From: Hypomesus transpacificus
Taxonomy: Eukaryota; Chordata; Actinopteri; Osmeriformes; Osmeridae
Length of the DNA: 64,000 nt
Direction: 5' to 3'
NCBI RefSeq assembly: GCF_021917145.1
Contig: NC_061063.1
Location: forward strand, 4,778,510-4,842,509
The notes beneath the pieces are model-generated. The model was not told where the DNA came from and did not search any database. It worked only from the letters and a program-made list of their open reading frames with translations. This document shows positions 25,290-46,800 of the stretch, in pieces. The stretch's first letter is position 1, and every line of letters begins with the position of its first letter. The position numbers were made by a program, and so were the translations under genes.

Positions 25290-25536
25290 ATTATTTTCTT
25301 TATTGGTTGAATGTATTTTTTTTAATAAGTGAATCTTTAAAATATGGCACAGGTCCATTCTGCATTGTAATAGAGCAGTAGATATGCTATGGAGGGGGGA
25401 GCCCTCTGGTGGACAGTGCAGCCAGAAGTGGGCTTGAATCAAGTCAAGTTGTCAGCAAAAACGTCTGACAGAGACAGAATTGAGTCACTCAAGTCAGTGA
25501 TCCAGATCAATGCATGATAGTCTCATCACAGATTAT

Positions 25537-25542
25537 TTTATT
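25537..25542 (-). terminator. Polyadenylation signal AATAAA for asns
   Basis: TTTATT on the plus strand reads AATAAA on the asns strand, about 415 nt after the asns stop codon. Confidence 0.5.
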
Positions 25543-25957
25543 TGGTTCAAACTGAATTGATTAGATGTTGTACAGATCATTCAATTCAATAATGTAGCTA
25601 GTATGTTGCTATTTGTGTCCTTGTGCAACCCATTCTATAAGCATTGATTCAATCTGTATCAGTGTACACACACACATACAGCACAAGTGTGTCACTCTGT
25701 TTAATAGAGCATTAATGGGTTAGCAACAGCCGCCATGACTCAGATGAGTGCAGCAAGCGAACAAAAAAGGCTGTTGTAGTCAGAAGGCCTTCAACAATGT
25801 CCAGGTCTCCCATTCCTTACATGAACGAGTTGCTCTTGATAAAAACTAAACTAATGAGAGTTACAACACACTGCAGCTAGGCAGTCTTGCATCGGTGAAA
25901 GAGGGGATTGTAAGGGGCAGGATGGACAGCTGACATTCAAGTAGAGGCACGGTTGGG

Positions 25958-28900
25958 TCACTGGTCCTTCTGGTCCTTCTCTGACGTGTAGAAGGACAGG
26001 GTTCTGGCCGAAGGGTCAGTGGCATTGATCCAGCGGGGCATCCAGTAGTGGGACAGCCAATCGGAACGACCCGGGAAGTGCTTCTCAAAGACCTGCCTGT
26101 AGTGGTAGGCCTCCTTGGTCTTCGGGGTGAGGTGGGAAAATATTTTGTGTGCCTTCTCAAGCTGGGAGTCGTTAACCTTGTTATACAGAGACAACATATA
26201 GTAAGAGGCTTGTAAACAACAGGGTATGTTTTTGATGCATGTGTTATCAAGAATATATACATGTGTTATCAAGAATGTATACCTCAGACTCTAGGTGGTC
26301 TTGCAGGCTGGTGTACCAAGACTTCTTCAAGGATGTCATGCCATCACTGAAGGCTTCCTTGCGTCTCCACAGGATGTCCTCTGGAATCAGGTTCAGTCCT
26401 TTGAACGAGTCCCTTAGAAGGTGCTTCTCCACACCATCCTGGTCCAGCAGAATGTACAACACAGTCCATCAACACTGGTATCAAGGTATCAACAACATGC
26501 TACCTTCCATCTTGCTAGTGTCTTGTACCATTTCTTCACCCCAAAACATGGATAAAGTAAGTATTGGTGAAAAAGTAGGGCGTGGATGAGGACACTAACC
26601 TTGGGAGTCCTCATTTCTTCAGGAAGGGAGAGGTAGTATGCAGTAAACCTGTGGTCCAGGAAAGGCACTCTGAGCTCCAGACTGGAAACAGAGAGGAAAG
26701 GGAGCGCAAGAGGATATACTTTATTAATGGATGGACTACTTGATGGTCAAATAGTGGATGGATGTATTACTTGATGGTCAAATAAATAATGAATGGACGG
26801 ATAGGGATCAAACAGATGGCTTTATGGGTGGATGGATGGACACCTAAACTAACATAACCTTACCCGTGTGCAGCAGTGGTGCGGTCAGCCCGTAGTGCGT
26901 CAAACAAGTAGAGCTCTTCCAACAGACGGACACTGTCCTCCGCTGCTGCCTTGGGGTTGGGTGCCTGGAATGAGAACCACCATGAGCATATTGACCTACT
27001 GCCTCCTACAGACCGGTGGATAACAGAATACACAGTTACAAGCTGCGTGCCTTATGAAAGTAGATGTATCCTTGTGTTAGCTCATCTGATCCTTCACCAG
27101 AGAAGATGACCACGCTGTCTGTCTTCTCCCGGATGTACTTTGACACCAGGAACATGCCTATAGAGACAGGATCAGAAGGTGGGGGTGGGAAGGGTCAATA
27201 ATGTGTCCCATCTGCTTCGCATGGGTGTTGGTTGTCTTACATAGGAGTGTACGCCATTTTGTATGGAAAGCCCTTTTAACCTTTATATCAGTAGGTCTTA
27301 ACTAGCAGTGATTCAGATTTCACTTGTGGAAATTACATTTTGATATCCCCCCCTCAGCAAAAAGCTAGTTGGTTAGTCTGTTCAGGTGTTACCATTACTA
27401 TCAAACATTAAAGACAATCCCTTTTCCAATAGCTTATCCAGTCACTCCGGAAGGATGTTTCTATTGACTGGCTTTTAAACCAGACACACTAATCTACCAG
27501 GATTCCAGTCTGATTCAAATCAACCAATTGGAAGGAAAAGAATGTAGCCTGCCTGAACTCAATAAGCTGAGGTCAGCAAGCACATGACATGCTGATGATG
27601 TTCCAAATCTGATTTAGTCCCAAACTAATTTAACCTTGTCTGCTCTGTTTCCATGACAATGGGACACTGAGTTCTCTCACCAACTGAGGCTCGTACGGTG
27701 GTGATGTCATAGGTCTCCAGGTGGAGAATGACTTCGTCCACAGCTCGAAGGCCCTCCTCTGCAGTGAAGTTCACCTCATGATGCTCGCTGCCAATATGAG
27801 CCGCCACCTATTGGGCCGATCCCCCCAAACAAAAGCTGTTATCTGAAGGTTGGACAGGTGGATCCTTTTCATAACCGAGGTTTGATGAAGGGGTTTTACC
27901 TTGCGAGCAGCCAGGATATCTGGACTATCTTCAGCCCCAATGGCGAATGTCTGGATGGGGTATTTTAACTTCTCCTCTTTGGACAGTTTCACAAGCGTTG
28001 CTGCAACCAGGCTGGAATCTAGGCCACCTAAAAAATATTATTTGCACCGCATGTTCAAGTAAGAACATATCTGATGTCAACAGCTGAATGAATGGCTACA
28101 GAAAAGTCTGGAAGGGCCACCGTACCGGACAGAAGACATCCAATTCTCCTATGAGCCATTAGGCGTTTCCGCACAGCATTCTCAAACAAAGTCCGAATGT
28201 TGCTCTTCACAGTGTCGTTGTCAAAACCTGCAGAAGGAACAGCAGGACCATAGCGTCATATAAATAGCCTGTTTGTACCAAACATGGCAGAATACAACAG
28301 AAATAACTCAAAGATTTACATTGTGTGTATGCAGTACCTGAAGAAAGACACTCCACACTGTCATAGATTGCATGTTTGGGTTCATCAGAGCAGCAGTGGA
28401 AGCGGGTCATCTGAAGGGACTCCACCTTCCCAGAAGGCTTCAGGTTGAACTCCTCGACGTGGCCCGGGAGGAAAGGAGTGATCTTAGCAGGACTGGACAT
28501 GGAGTGAGTGATCTGGGTCAGGCCTGTGGAACGTACACATGAACAGAAAAGTTGAATATTTTTTTTATTTTTAGGTGGGTGGGGTCCAAACTCAAAAAAC
28601 ATTGATCAAGTCACAGCTCAGAAATATAAAGCTCTGCTTCCTCCCTACAGAAGCTGCCAAGCTTGAGTTCTGGAAAGGGGCAAATCAGACACATTAGGAA
28701 CTAAACACCAACACTTCTGGTTGAGTTAAAACCCAATGAGCTAAAAACCCACATTTTCATCTGAAAGCGGGAAAATATGAGGGTGCGGCTAAACGTGGAG
28801 TGCGCAGGTAACAATGCACAATTGCAGATTACAAAACCAGCTACCTTTGGCCTCGGAGCTGACTGCCAGAAACCCGTTGTCCGTCAGAAGTTTGAACATG

Positions 28901-29571
28901 GGACGCACACCATACGTGTCTCTCCCCAGGTAAACCTTCCTGTTGGCGGTGTCGAGCAGGACAAAGGCAAACACTCCGTCCAGCAGGGAAGCCATCTTCT
29001 GGATGCCAAACCTGTCATAGAGGTGGAGCAGGACCTCACCATCCACGTTAGTCTGGCAGTCGAATTCAAACTGCTTCTTCAGCTAAGAGTTGGAAAGGTG
29101 GAAGCAAAGCAACATGACCTTGTGAAAAATCTGAATAATCAATAATTATTAGTAAAAAATAAGGAGTGTGTAGAAAAGCACCATAAAATAATATTTTTAT
29201 AACATGTACACTATAAGAACAAATGCAACCTAAAAAACTACCATTCTTGCCCTCAACTCATTAAAACAAGCTGAGTACTTTGAGCAACTTCCAGACAATA
29301 GATTACTTCATGGCTTTCCTACCGTATGATGGTTGTAAATCTCCCCATTGTAGCACAGCCACAAGAACGGAAACTTCTTGATGCGGAGCGGCTGCATTCC
29401 ATAGAGTGGGTCCACAATTGCCAGCCGATGAAACCCAAAGCAGCAGTTTGTGTAGCCGTTTACATTCTCAAAACGAAAAGCATCAGGACCTCTATGGGAA
29501 ATCTTCATGGCATTGGTGCACTGAACTGACAGACACTCATCGCTGCCAAACAAAGCCCATATTCCGCACAT
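25958..29571 (-). CDS. asns: Asparagine synthetase (glutamine-hydrolysing)
   Basis: Eleven coding exons (29571-29323, 29082-28845, 28523-28338, 28227-28126, 28027-27900, 27807-27681, 27157-27051, 26964-26864, 26681-26600, 26438-26283, 26176-25958) join in frame to 564 residues (human ASNS has 561). The enzyme makes asparagine from aspartate, glutamine and ATP in the cytosol. [12 protein letters not shown] supplies the N-terminal Cys2 nucleophile of the class II glutaminase domain, with [13 protein letters not shown] and NGEIYNH downstream. SGGLDSS, the pyrophosphate-binding loop of the synthetase domain, spans the exon 4/5 junction near residues 257-263. [13 protein letters not shown] and [11 protein letters not shown] are also intact. 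All introns are GT-AG except intron 7, which appears to use a GC donor. The last acceptor (ATAACAAG) is weak. The 5' exon with the ATG carries only about 7 nt of leader after an ATTCCAG acceptor. Confidence 0.97.
26729..26790. repeat. Short tandem duplication in an asns intron
   Basis: ACTTGATGGTCAAATA occurs twice with a 31-bp period inside a GGATGG-rich stretch that continues to about 26850. Confidence 0.7.
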
Positions 29572-30062
29572 TTTGAGTCTGGAATAAGATCGAGTGGTTT
29601 TCAGATTAGATACAGGTAACCTATGTAACTAGACGGGGCTGTAATTAACTGACATAACTTTAATTGGTTGTCATTTAAAAAATCGTGGCCCTGATTGGCC
29701 AACAAGAATATCTGATCGTGTAATTTTAACTAGGCATATTATTAAAATATCCAGTAGCTAACTTATCTCCGACATTTTGAAACTTCTCATTCCTTACTTT
29801 CGTTATAAGAGAACCACGTGTGGAATAGTATTAGCTACATGTGTAACGATGGTCGACCATATGATATGGTCCATGTGGCCGAGTCACTTCTTGGCATGCA
29901 AGGAAATGCTGGCGGATTGGATACTAGACCTACAGTCCTAATATACATAGATTTGTATTAGAATTTACCCTATTTTAACATATTGAAAAACTGTCGAACC
30001 ATACCTTGCGTGTGGACGAATCCCTTCAGGAATATACTGATGTAATAATATGCCTCACTTAC

Positions 30063-30180
30063 CAGACGTTTCCGGTACAGCAACCGGTGAAGTAACGAAT
30101 CGGATCACAGCTCTGATATAAAGGCGTGTTTTAACAACGTCAGTCATATACCCAATGATAGCAGCCTCTTGCATCAGCAA
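30063..30180 (-). promoter_or_regulatory. asns: asns promoter and first non-coding exon
   Basis: On the minus strand a short leader ends with GTCTG at 30063, followed by a strong donor GTAAGTGAGG. This would join the acceptor just before the ATG exon at 29578. Upstream, in order on that strand, are a C/EBP-ATF composite site TGATGCAA (30176-30169 reads TGATGCAA; TTGCATCA on plus), an inverted CCAAT (30151-30155), a CRE-like TGACGT (30142-30137) and an AT-rich TATA-like TTTATATC (30121-30114). Mammalian ASNS is induced by ATF4 through a TGATGAAAC site close to the start, so the same control is likely here. The start site is inferred to be near 30090. Confidence 0.65.
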
Positions 30181-32847
30181 CCAACAGACAGTTGGTGGGC
30201 CGAAGCTCAAAGTCGTGCATGTGAACGATCCCTGGCGATGGAGGAGCTTGATTTTTTTGTTTCGCTTTAAAATATTTCTAAAACCTTTAAATCATGTGTT
30301 GGCATGTCCAGTTCTTGCACATTTTTCAAGGAACAAACATTTTGTTTCTTCATCGACACAGGCATGTTTTCCGGACAACTATATGGTCCGCATCCAATAA
30401 GATCTCATACACAGAGAATGTCTAATATAGAACGCTGCATTCATCAGAGCAAGTTAACAGTTAAGTGATAATGAAATGTGCAGAACATTGTTAAAATAAA
30501 TGTACAGTATTGTTTTAAGTGTGTGTCGCCTAAAGATATAATAATGACAGGAATCAATGACATAATTATAAATAGCCAAGAGTAGATATACCACATCAGT
30601 AACACTCATCAATACTGACATCTCTGCACACTTACCAAGTTGGAAAACGAACCTCATTAGTATAATAAACGCATGTGCACAATTAATTGTATTGCTAGCA
30701 GTGTATTCAAGGCCACAAGTAGTTGCAATTATGCTATAGCAAACCAAAGGATTTAATATACCCATTTACTGTAGCTAGTTGGTCCAAGTTTGTTCAGAGT
30801 CCATTGCAATTGCAAAATGTTGACAGCAAAGAAAGCATTCTTGCAGAAAAAGCAGTGGAAAGATTCGAATTAAATTCAGCACCTCAGAACCATATGCTAG
30901 GTAATGCTGGATTTCACAAGGGTGTTACAGTAACTTCACGAACACAACAAATATAGGTAAAGCACGTAAGAGGAGTGAAAATGCAGCTCTGGGGAAGGTT
31001 TTCCAAACAGAAGGTGTGTTTGAAATTCTGTATTTTGTATGGCAAGATGTAGTGGGGTCAGTGTATACAAATAACCTACTGCAAAATCAATTTTGCTGTT
31101 ACAATCTATAAGTGCACCACAATTTTGGGGAAAATGAGTTTACATACATTGCATGCTTATTAAAAGCACAGACAGGACGAGCAGGGCAGAGAGGATGGGC
31201 AGGACAAAGACCTGATCTGATGTGGAATACCATGCCCCTCTAGAGTGTCTGCTTCCATGTTTTTTTTTCATACGATAAGGTAAACTATGCAAGATGCCTT
31301 TCTTCTTACTGGCTGGAGATGAACAGTCTAAAGGACACACATTTTGTCTACAGGTACAATCTGGGGATTTTGTTGCTCAGAAACAACAGGAGTATGGTTT
31401 TGAAAACACTGCCTGTGATCAAGTCATAGAGCAAACAGCCAACAGAGACTAAAAAATTAAAGTTGGACTGACTGGATTCTCCCTAAACAAAGTTGCAGTG
31501 CATTGATGCACCACATCACTCCAACACAGTGAAGTGCATGAATCATGAAAAGATCAAAAGGATATTCCAAACATCATGTCAACAATCAAATGTATGATCA
31601 ATTTGACCAGACATTGGAGCGAGAAAGTCACATAACATCATGAAAACTAGCTTCAGATGCTGTTGTCAGTGACCTTTTTGAGGCTGGACAGGAAACAATG
31701 CCTTTGTACAATAAAAGCTATAGAGTGAAGAGATTAAAAAAAACTATCTTTAGATGTTTAAGGACAGAGCAAGAAAGACAATGACGAAGGTTAAAGGTCG
31801 GGAAAAACAACGTTGATAAAAAAATAATAATCCAGCTCCTCCATCGACGGGGACAGGTCATTTCAAAACTAAAGCAGATACGCGGGCTCGGCCCACCACC
31901 TATTACAGTTGACTGATGTTGCGGTTAGGCCGAGATCATTGCAGTCAGATGAAAAAGAAATGCAAACATTGACAACCAGTATGTCACTTCAGTTAGGATA
32001 AAGCTGTCATTTATTATTGAAGTTTCATCTTTCCACCAATACCTGACTAACAAGGAACATTTGGAATGTTTTTTCTTCTGGGAACAGACTTGCGTTAATT
32101 TTGCTGAGCATTTCGCGCTTTAGTTTAAATTTTGGTTTATACTTTTCTATGCATCAAACCGGAAAACACGTAAAATCACAAAAAGTAGATAGAGATATGC
32201 TTAAAAATAGTACTAACAATAATTCTTACCTATTAAGTGATAAAAAAACTGGCCTTGATCATTTGTATTTTAGGATAGTGCCATGTACACCCTCCAATAA
32301 TGCATAGGCCTACCAAAATTACCAGGGTCCTTGAACTATTTCAAACGTTTTCCTGGGCACACTTATGAAACAGTATAAGACAATGACATAGGACAAACAA
32401 GTGGATGTCTTGGTCATATAATGGACAACTTAATATTATGTTGCGTGACACCCAACATGATAAATACAGCGTATTATCAAAATACCCACTTAGCTAAAGC
32501 TAGGGAGTTTGTCTGAGAAAGAGAAGGGCATTGCAGTGAATAATATATAATTACGAGCTAGTGTTCAGTGCTATTATGGAATAAGTCAAGCATCCAGACA
32601 GAAAATGTTGCCGCTTTTGCATCATATCTAAACTCTAGATTGTTTGTGCACATACCATGTAAAATATACAAACTGAATAACATTGTGTCTGACATTAAAA
32701 AAACTCACACAAGCCAGACAGGATACAAAATATCAGATGTAAAAGTGTCCCTCCTAAATACTTTGGACCAAATAAAATACATGGGTTTAGGGGATGGTGT
32801 TAAAACACCAGTCCTCCCAAATACTGAAATGTCACTAAAAGTATGGC
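30181..32847. other. Intergenic region between anln 3' end and asns promoter
   Basis: About 2.7 kb of AT-rich sequence. The longest open frame (32568-32888, plus) has no recognisable domain and is probably chance. I see no repeat family or RNA gene here. Confidence 0.6.
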
Positions 32848-32853
32848 TTTATT
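32848..32853 (-). terminator. Polyadenylation signal AATAAA for anln
   Basis: TTTATT on the plus strand, about 160 nt after the anln stop codon on the minus strand. Confidence 0.55.
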
Positions 32854-33011
32854 CATATTTCTCTAAATTTCTTATAACTTATGACTGATTACTTAAGCTC
32901 TAGATTTTCCACCTGTAAAAATATTCAACAACTTTAATTTTGTATTGCACTTAGTAATCTTATGACAAATGGGCAGAGTCAATGATGGCCCTCCAGCCCA
33001 GGTGGGAGTGC

Positions 33012-42452
<9,441 letters not shown>

Positions 42453-42611
42453 TCTGGGGACAGTTTATCCCAGGTTGAAACTAGTAAAGAACTGTATTAA
42501 CTATTATATGTTTATCTATATCGATTGGCGAGACAATGACAGCTTGTGAGCCGTCGTTACTCAACGCGCAGATCTAGACACTCTTTCCTTTTTTCGTCTC
42601 TCAAACATCTG

Positions 42612-42718
42612 TTCAAATTTGAATTTCAGCGGTGCGCTCCAGGCGCAGACTCTGACGGTTGGAGGTGAACACGAGAGCCAATCAAATTGGATAGGCGGAT
42701 TGCATCGTCAGAGATTGG
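42612..42718 (-). promoter_or_regulatory. anln: anln promoter: CCAAT boxes and CHR-like palindrome
   Basis: About 160 bp upstream of the anln ATG is the palindrome TTCAAATTTGAA (42612-42623), which contains the cell-cycle homology region core TTTGAA on both strands. Further upstream are two CCAAT boxes in anln orientation (ATTGG at 42686-42690 and 42714-42718 on plus, 28 bp apart) and one in the opposite orientation (42678-42682). Closely spaced NF-Y sites upstream of a TTTGAA CHR are the known layout of G2/M genes controlled by DREAM and B-MYB, a class that includes mammalian ANLN. The sites are seen; function is inferred. Confidence 0.6.
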
Positions 42719-42754
42719 CTGTAACCCAACCTATAACATTTAAGTAAACTGTTT

Positions 42755-42806
42755 TTGTGTGTGTGCGTGTGTTTATGTGATGTGCGTGTGTGTGTGCGTG
42801 TGTGTA
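42755..42806. repeat. (GT)n-rich microsatellite
   Basis: Interrupted GT/GC repeat between the two divergent promoters. Confidence 0.85.
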
Positions 42807-43501
42807 AAACCATTGTTTTGACTGCCATCGTAGGGAAATATGTATTGTCTTGACAGGTCCAGGGGTCACCACTGCAGGTATTCTTGACAGATGGAACTTG
42901 TTTTACATAATGAAGCATGTTGCTAGCAAACAAAGACAAGCCAATAAATGCTTTGTGGGACTAATCTTGATTTACGAGTGTGAATACCTTCAATCGCTAT
43001 CGCTAATCTTCATAACTTGTAATTTTAATAATAAAATTGTGCTGAAAAATCTCAAATATACTCCTGAAATGAGCAATTTTTTATCATTCTGATTGAAACT
43101 TAATTGAACGTGAGACGAATATCGAATATGAAACGAATTTCACCTCGGTACTATTCAGGGGTATGCCCCTGTAGATATTCATAACCCCTTACGTACAGAT
43201 TTTGAATCAAATGGGATGAGACTCCTTTCCTCCTTCCTATTTTCTGTGCATTCAGGCTTACTATTCCACTTTAAATGTGAGGACTGTTTCATGAAGATGG
43301 ATTTAACAAAGGCAAACATTTTGGGTTGTAAATGACCGAGGACAATCAATGCCATGTGATTATATAGGCTATTTAATACAATCATATTTAGATGTTCCAT
43401 TATTTGACCTGTTCCAGAGCCAAGGAGAGATTTCTTGCTCTGACTCAGTCTATGTACATTTTAGAGAACTGCAAGTCCCATCAACACCAATCTCTTTTGT
43501 G

Positions 43502-43527
43502 TGACGTAACCTGGGTACCATAGAAAC
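43502..43527 (+). promoter_or_regulatory. matcap2: CRE-like and RFX X-box-like sites upstream of matcap2
   Basis: TGACGTAA (43502-43509) is followed by GGTACCATAGAAAC (43514-43527). The latter fits the imperfect palindrome recognised by RFX factors (two half-sites related to GTTGCC and GGCAAC around AT). It lies about 280 bp before the matcap2 ATG. RFX sites are typical of ciliary genes, and a tubulin-modifying enzyme would fit that class. Confidence 0.4.
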
Positions 43528-43804
43528 AGACTAGAGCTTTGTCAGTCCAGTCCGCGTCTCTTGACTGATACAGCAGCACTAGTTGATGTCGAGCACAGAT
43601 AGAACATCATGCCCTACTTGCATGGTCTTAATTCTAGCTATCTACTAGCTTTTATAGATAGATTGACGTATTAGCTATTGGGCTAGTTTCGCTAGCTAGC
43701 AAGTACTTGCTTCACTTGCTCAATCTGATTTGGCTAGGTAATCTAGCCATCTGACGACGAGGTCAAAACAGCACTGTGTGAAGTGTCATTGCCAACAGTA
43801 GAGA

Positions 43805-46800
43805 ATGCTGGAATCAATTAAAGTAACTGGTAAGTCCTGTAACCTTATAAGCCTGAATTCAGTCATTGTTTTGTTTGTCACTGATGTTAGTGAAGTTGCC
43901 TATCACTGTATCCCTCTATTAGTTTCAGCTCTTAATCTAACACAGACTCCATAGCTACATTTAGACAACACAGTAGAAAGTTACAGGATGTTTAACTATT
44001 AAGCAATTTAGAAAGCTTTTTACATACCAACCCTCTTGGACTAGTTTCCAAAATAGTAATTAAAATAGTAATTTGGCTACCATTGCACTGTGTATTCAAC
44101 TCAAATTGGATAGCCTAATCATACAGTATTCTCAGCTGATGATTTTTCAATGACCAGGATCTAGACAGATCATTTGAGCACAATTAAGGTTTGGGACTAC
44201 GTAAGGTTTGGGACAGACATTCAGTACACTTTCAACACACTGAAGTTACTGACAGAACTAATTGTATTTTGGAATGATTTGCTTTGGTGTACAGTCCATT
44301 GGTTGTCTTCCTCCTGCAGATTTCATTTGTTTGTGCTGTAGTTGCATGGATTCCACATGGTTGCTCCTGCCAGTGCAGGGAAGCTCTGCTGACTGTGATG
44401 GCGCTCGAGGTCATTTCAGTGACTCAGGTCACGAGGCCCTGCGTTGAGCATGCTATCCTGTCAGACTGGAGACATGATGAGAATAATTTGGTTTAAGATA
44501 ATGGACAGTGCATTGTATGAAATGCAATGAAGCGTAGCCAATGTACCCACCGTGGAATGGTGATATGAGTGCTCTTACACTCTAGAGGAAACTGTCAGGT
44601 ATTGTGTAATGGATTGTTAGGAGATAATGGTTTGTAAGGAGATAGTTTGTAACTAATGGAATAGTTTTGGTTATACCATTGCCAACCAAAAGCACAGTCA
44701 CAGTCTATAAATGACGATATAAAACGTCAAGATACCAATATATTATTAGTGTTATTTACTGTTATTAAACCTACCCTGTACAGCCAGGAAATTCAGTTTC
44801 AAATTGTTCAAGTTATCTATAGTTCCACTCTTTGAAGAACTGTGCAGTAGAACTCTGTTCTGTATTGGACACTTAATAGGATTAGTCATGTCGGAACATC
44901 CTAGAAGTCTGCTGCAAGTGAATGTGAATCTAAAATAAGCTGCTCAGAATCACCGCCCTCAGTATCACCACTGCTCTTATCCCCTGTCTGTTTCAGAAAG
45001 GCTCCACTGGCCAGAGCTGGAGCTGTCGAAAAAGTACGTCCTGAGCCCCACGGACAAGCCTGTGAGCCCCAGCCAAGTGTGCCTGGAGAAGGTCTCGTCC
45101 AGCGTTCTCAAGGACCTCTTCACCACCGGGACCAGCAGCTTCAATGTGCTGCTGCAAGCAGAGGAGGAGGACAGGCAGAGCCCAAAGCACTCCTCTTACA
45201 GGAGGACCGGAAGGTGTGTCTCCATGTCTGGCAGGAATGACAACCGCCGTCCATCTCTCAACCCTCTGATGCTGCAGAGCCAGGGAAGTGGGGACACCAG
45301 GCTGTCGCATGTCTTCTCCCCAGGCAGCCTCTACGGTGGCACCAAGCCAGCGTCCACCATCACCGTGCTGGGCAGCCCCATTGGCCTGTCCCCTCGCCCC
45401 ACAACTCGGACCAGGAAGTTCTGTGCCAGCTCGTCCCGCACCAAACTCCCCTCTCTGTCCAAAGCAGGAATCCCCGCAGAGCGGGACAACTCCACCAAGA
45501 AGCTCTGCATTCTTACCGCCATCAAACCGTCCAATGTGGAGAAGGAGAAGGCCAAGTTTTTCAAGTCAGGCTACACCTATAACCCCCAGTTTGAGTACAG
45601 CAACCCTCTATCTCCACCCGTCCTGGCTCGACACAACAATGCCTCTGATCGCTTTCTGACCCAGGTAAGGAGCAGGTCGCGTGATGTGACGTTGGAAGGA
45701 ACAAAGCTGAGAAACCCTGCGAAATCAGGAGGCAGGCCCACACAGAATTCAAACACTGATTGTCTTGATTAAGGGTTGGTGCAGGTCGCTTACCTATATG
45801 CTACCCCTGGCCCTTGTGCTCTGGGTTGACACGAAGGTGTCTGGTATTAGAGTTCCCCACTGTGCCAGAGTTCAGGCTCTCTCAGAACTGAGGTGAAGTA
45901 AATCTGTCCACAAGCCATGTTAGACCAGTGTAGATGGATAAGCTCTGGAAAGTCCTTAGACGCTCTGTTAGTTCGGGGGAGTCTGGCTGGATTGAGACAA
46001 AGATTATACACCTAATGCACTGTCCACACTCCCATTCTGGGCAAATGTCCAAGAAACGTCTCTGACCACACACAGATCACTAAGAGCAGGTTAAAAGCAA
46101 TATCATGTTGTGATTACCCTGGCAAAAGAGATGAGAGTAATCAGACACGGAAAAGGTTACTGGATACATGAATGTGCGTACAGCAGTTTGCACATTGCAC
46201 CCTGACACAATAGCCTACTGTCAGGATTAAAAAAGGAATATAATCTATAATCAAAAGCTTTCCTGTATGCCCTCCAATAATCAGCCCTCTAATATAGGCA
46301 CAGGGCTTTGAAATGGCCTCTTGCTTACAAATACAAGCTTAGTAGTTTAGCAATATTGTTCACTCGTGTTTCTGGGTGAAATGAGGCTTGATCCTGTCGG
46401 TTCTGTTGCATGCTGCCTGGGTAACAACCGTCCACAGGTCAGAGGAGAGAGGTGTTGTGTGTTTTGATGAGTGAGCTCCACAGGAAGTACAGTAAAGTGA
46501 TCCTGTGGTGGATGCTGCCGTTTGTGCTATCATGTTTTCTTTCTCTTTCTCCCGACTCTGCTCTTGTTTTACATGTCCCCATTGTCTGGACCTTCACTCT
46601 GGGGTTGTCAAATAGGACTCCTTTTGTGTGACCCTTCATCAACTATTCATAGGCTATCATTTATCCGAAATGAAGAGGACAAATATAGTCTAGGGCCTAA
46701 AGCTTGACATGACTTCATGCAGTTTTATCAGTAACCCTGACCTTGCATTTCATACCGTGTCATTGCATAATAACTGCAGGGACTGGACATTCACAGAAGG

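Larger units (their letters stand above)
24721..25305 (+). other. tac1 3' UTR and tail-to-tail spacer
   Basis: Non-coding AT-rich sequence after the tac1 stop. No AATAAA was found; ATTAAA at 25284-25289 is the best candidate signal. The asns 3' end on the other strand is about 250 bp further right. Confidence 0.45.
42453..43804. promoter_or_regulatory. Divergent intergenic promoter region anln/matcap2
   Basis: 1352 bp separate the two start codons, which face away from each other. The left third holds the anln leader, CHR and CCAAT boxes. A GT-rich repeat lies at 42755-42806. The right part holds a CRE-like TGACGTAA at 43502-43509, an X-box-like site and the presumed matcap2 leader. Confidence 0.7.

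Noticed and set aside
32568..32888. 106-codon plus-strand frame next to the anln 3' end
   Set aside because: No known domain, AT-rich, and it overlaps the anln polyadenylation signal on the other strand.
44993..45310. 105-codon minus-strand frame
   Set aside because: Shadow of matcap2 exon 2, whose plus-strand frame matches the family and splices correctly.
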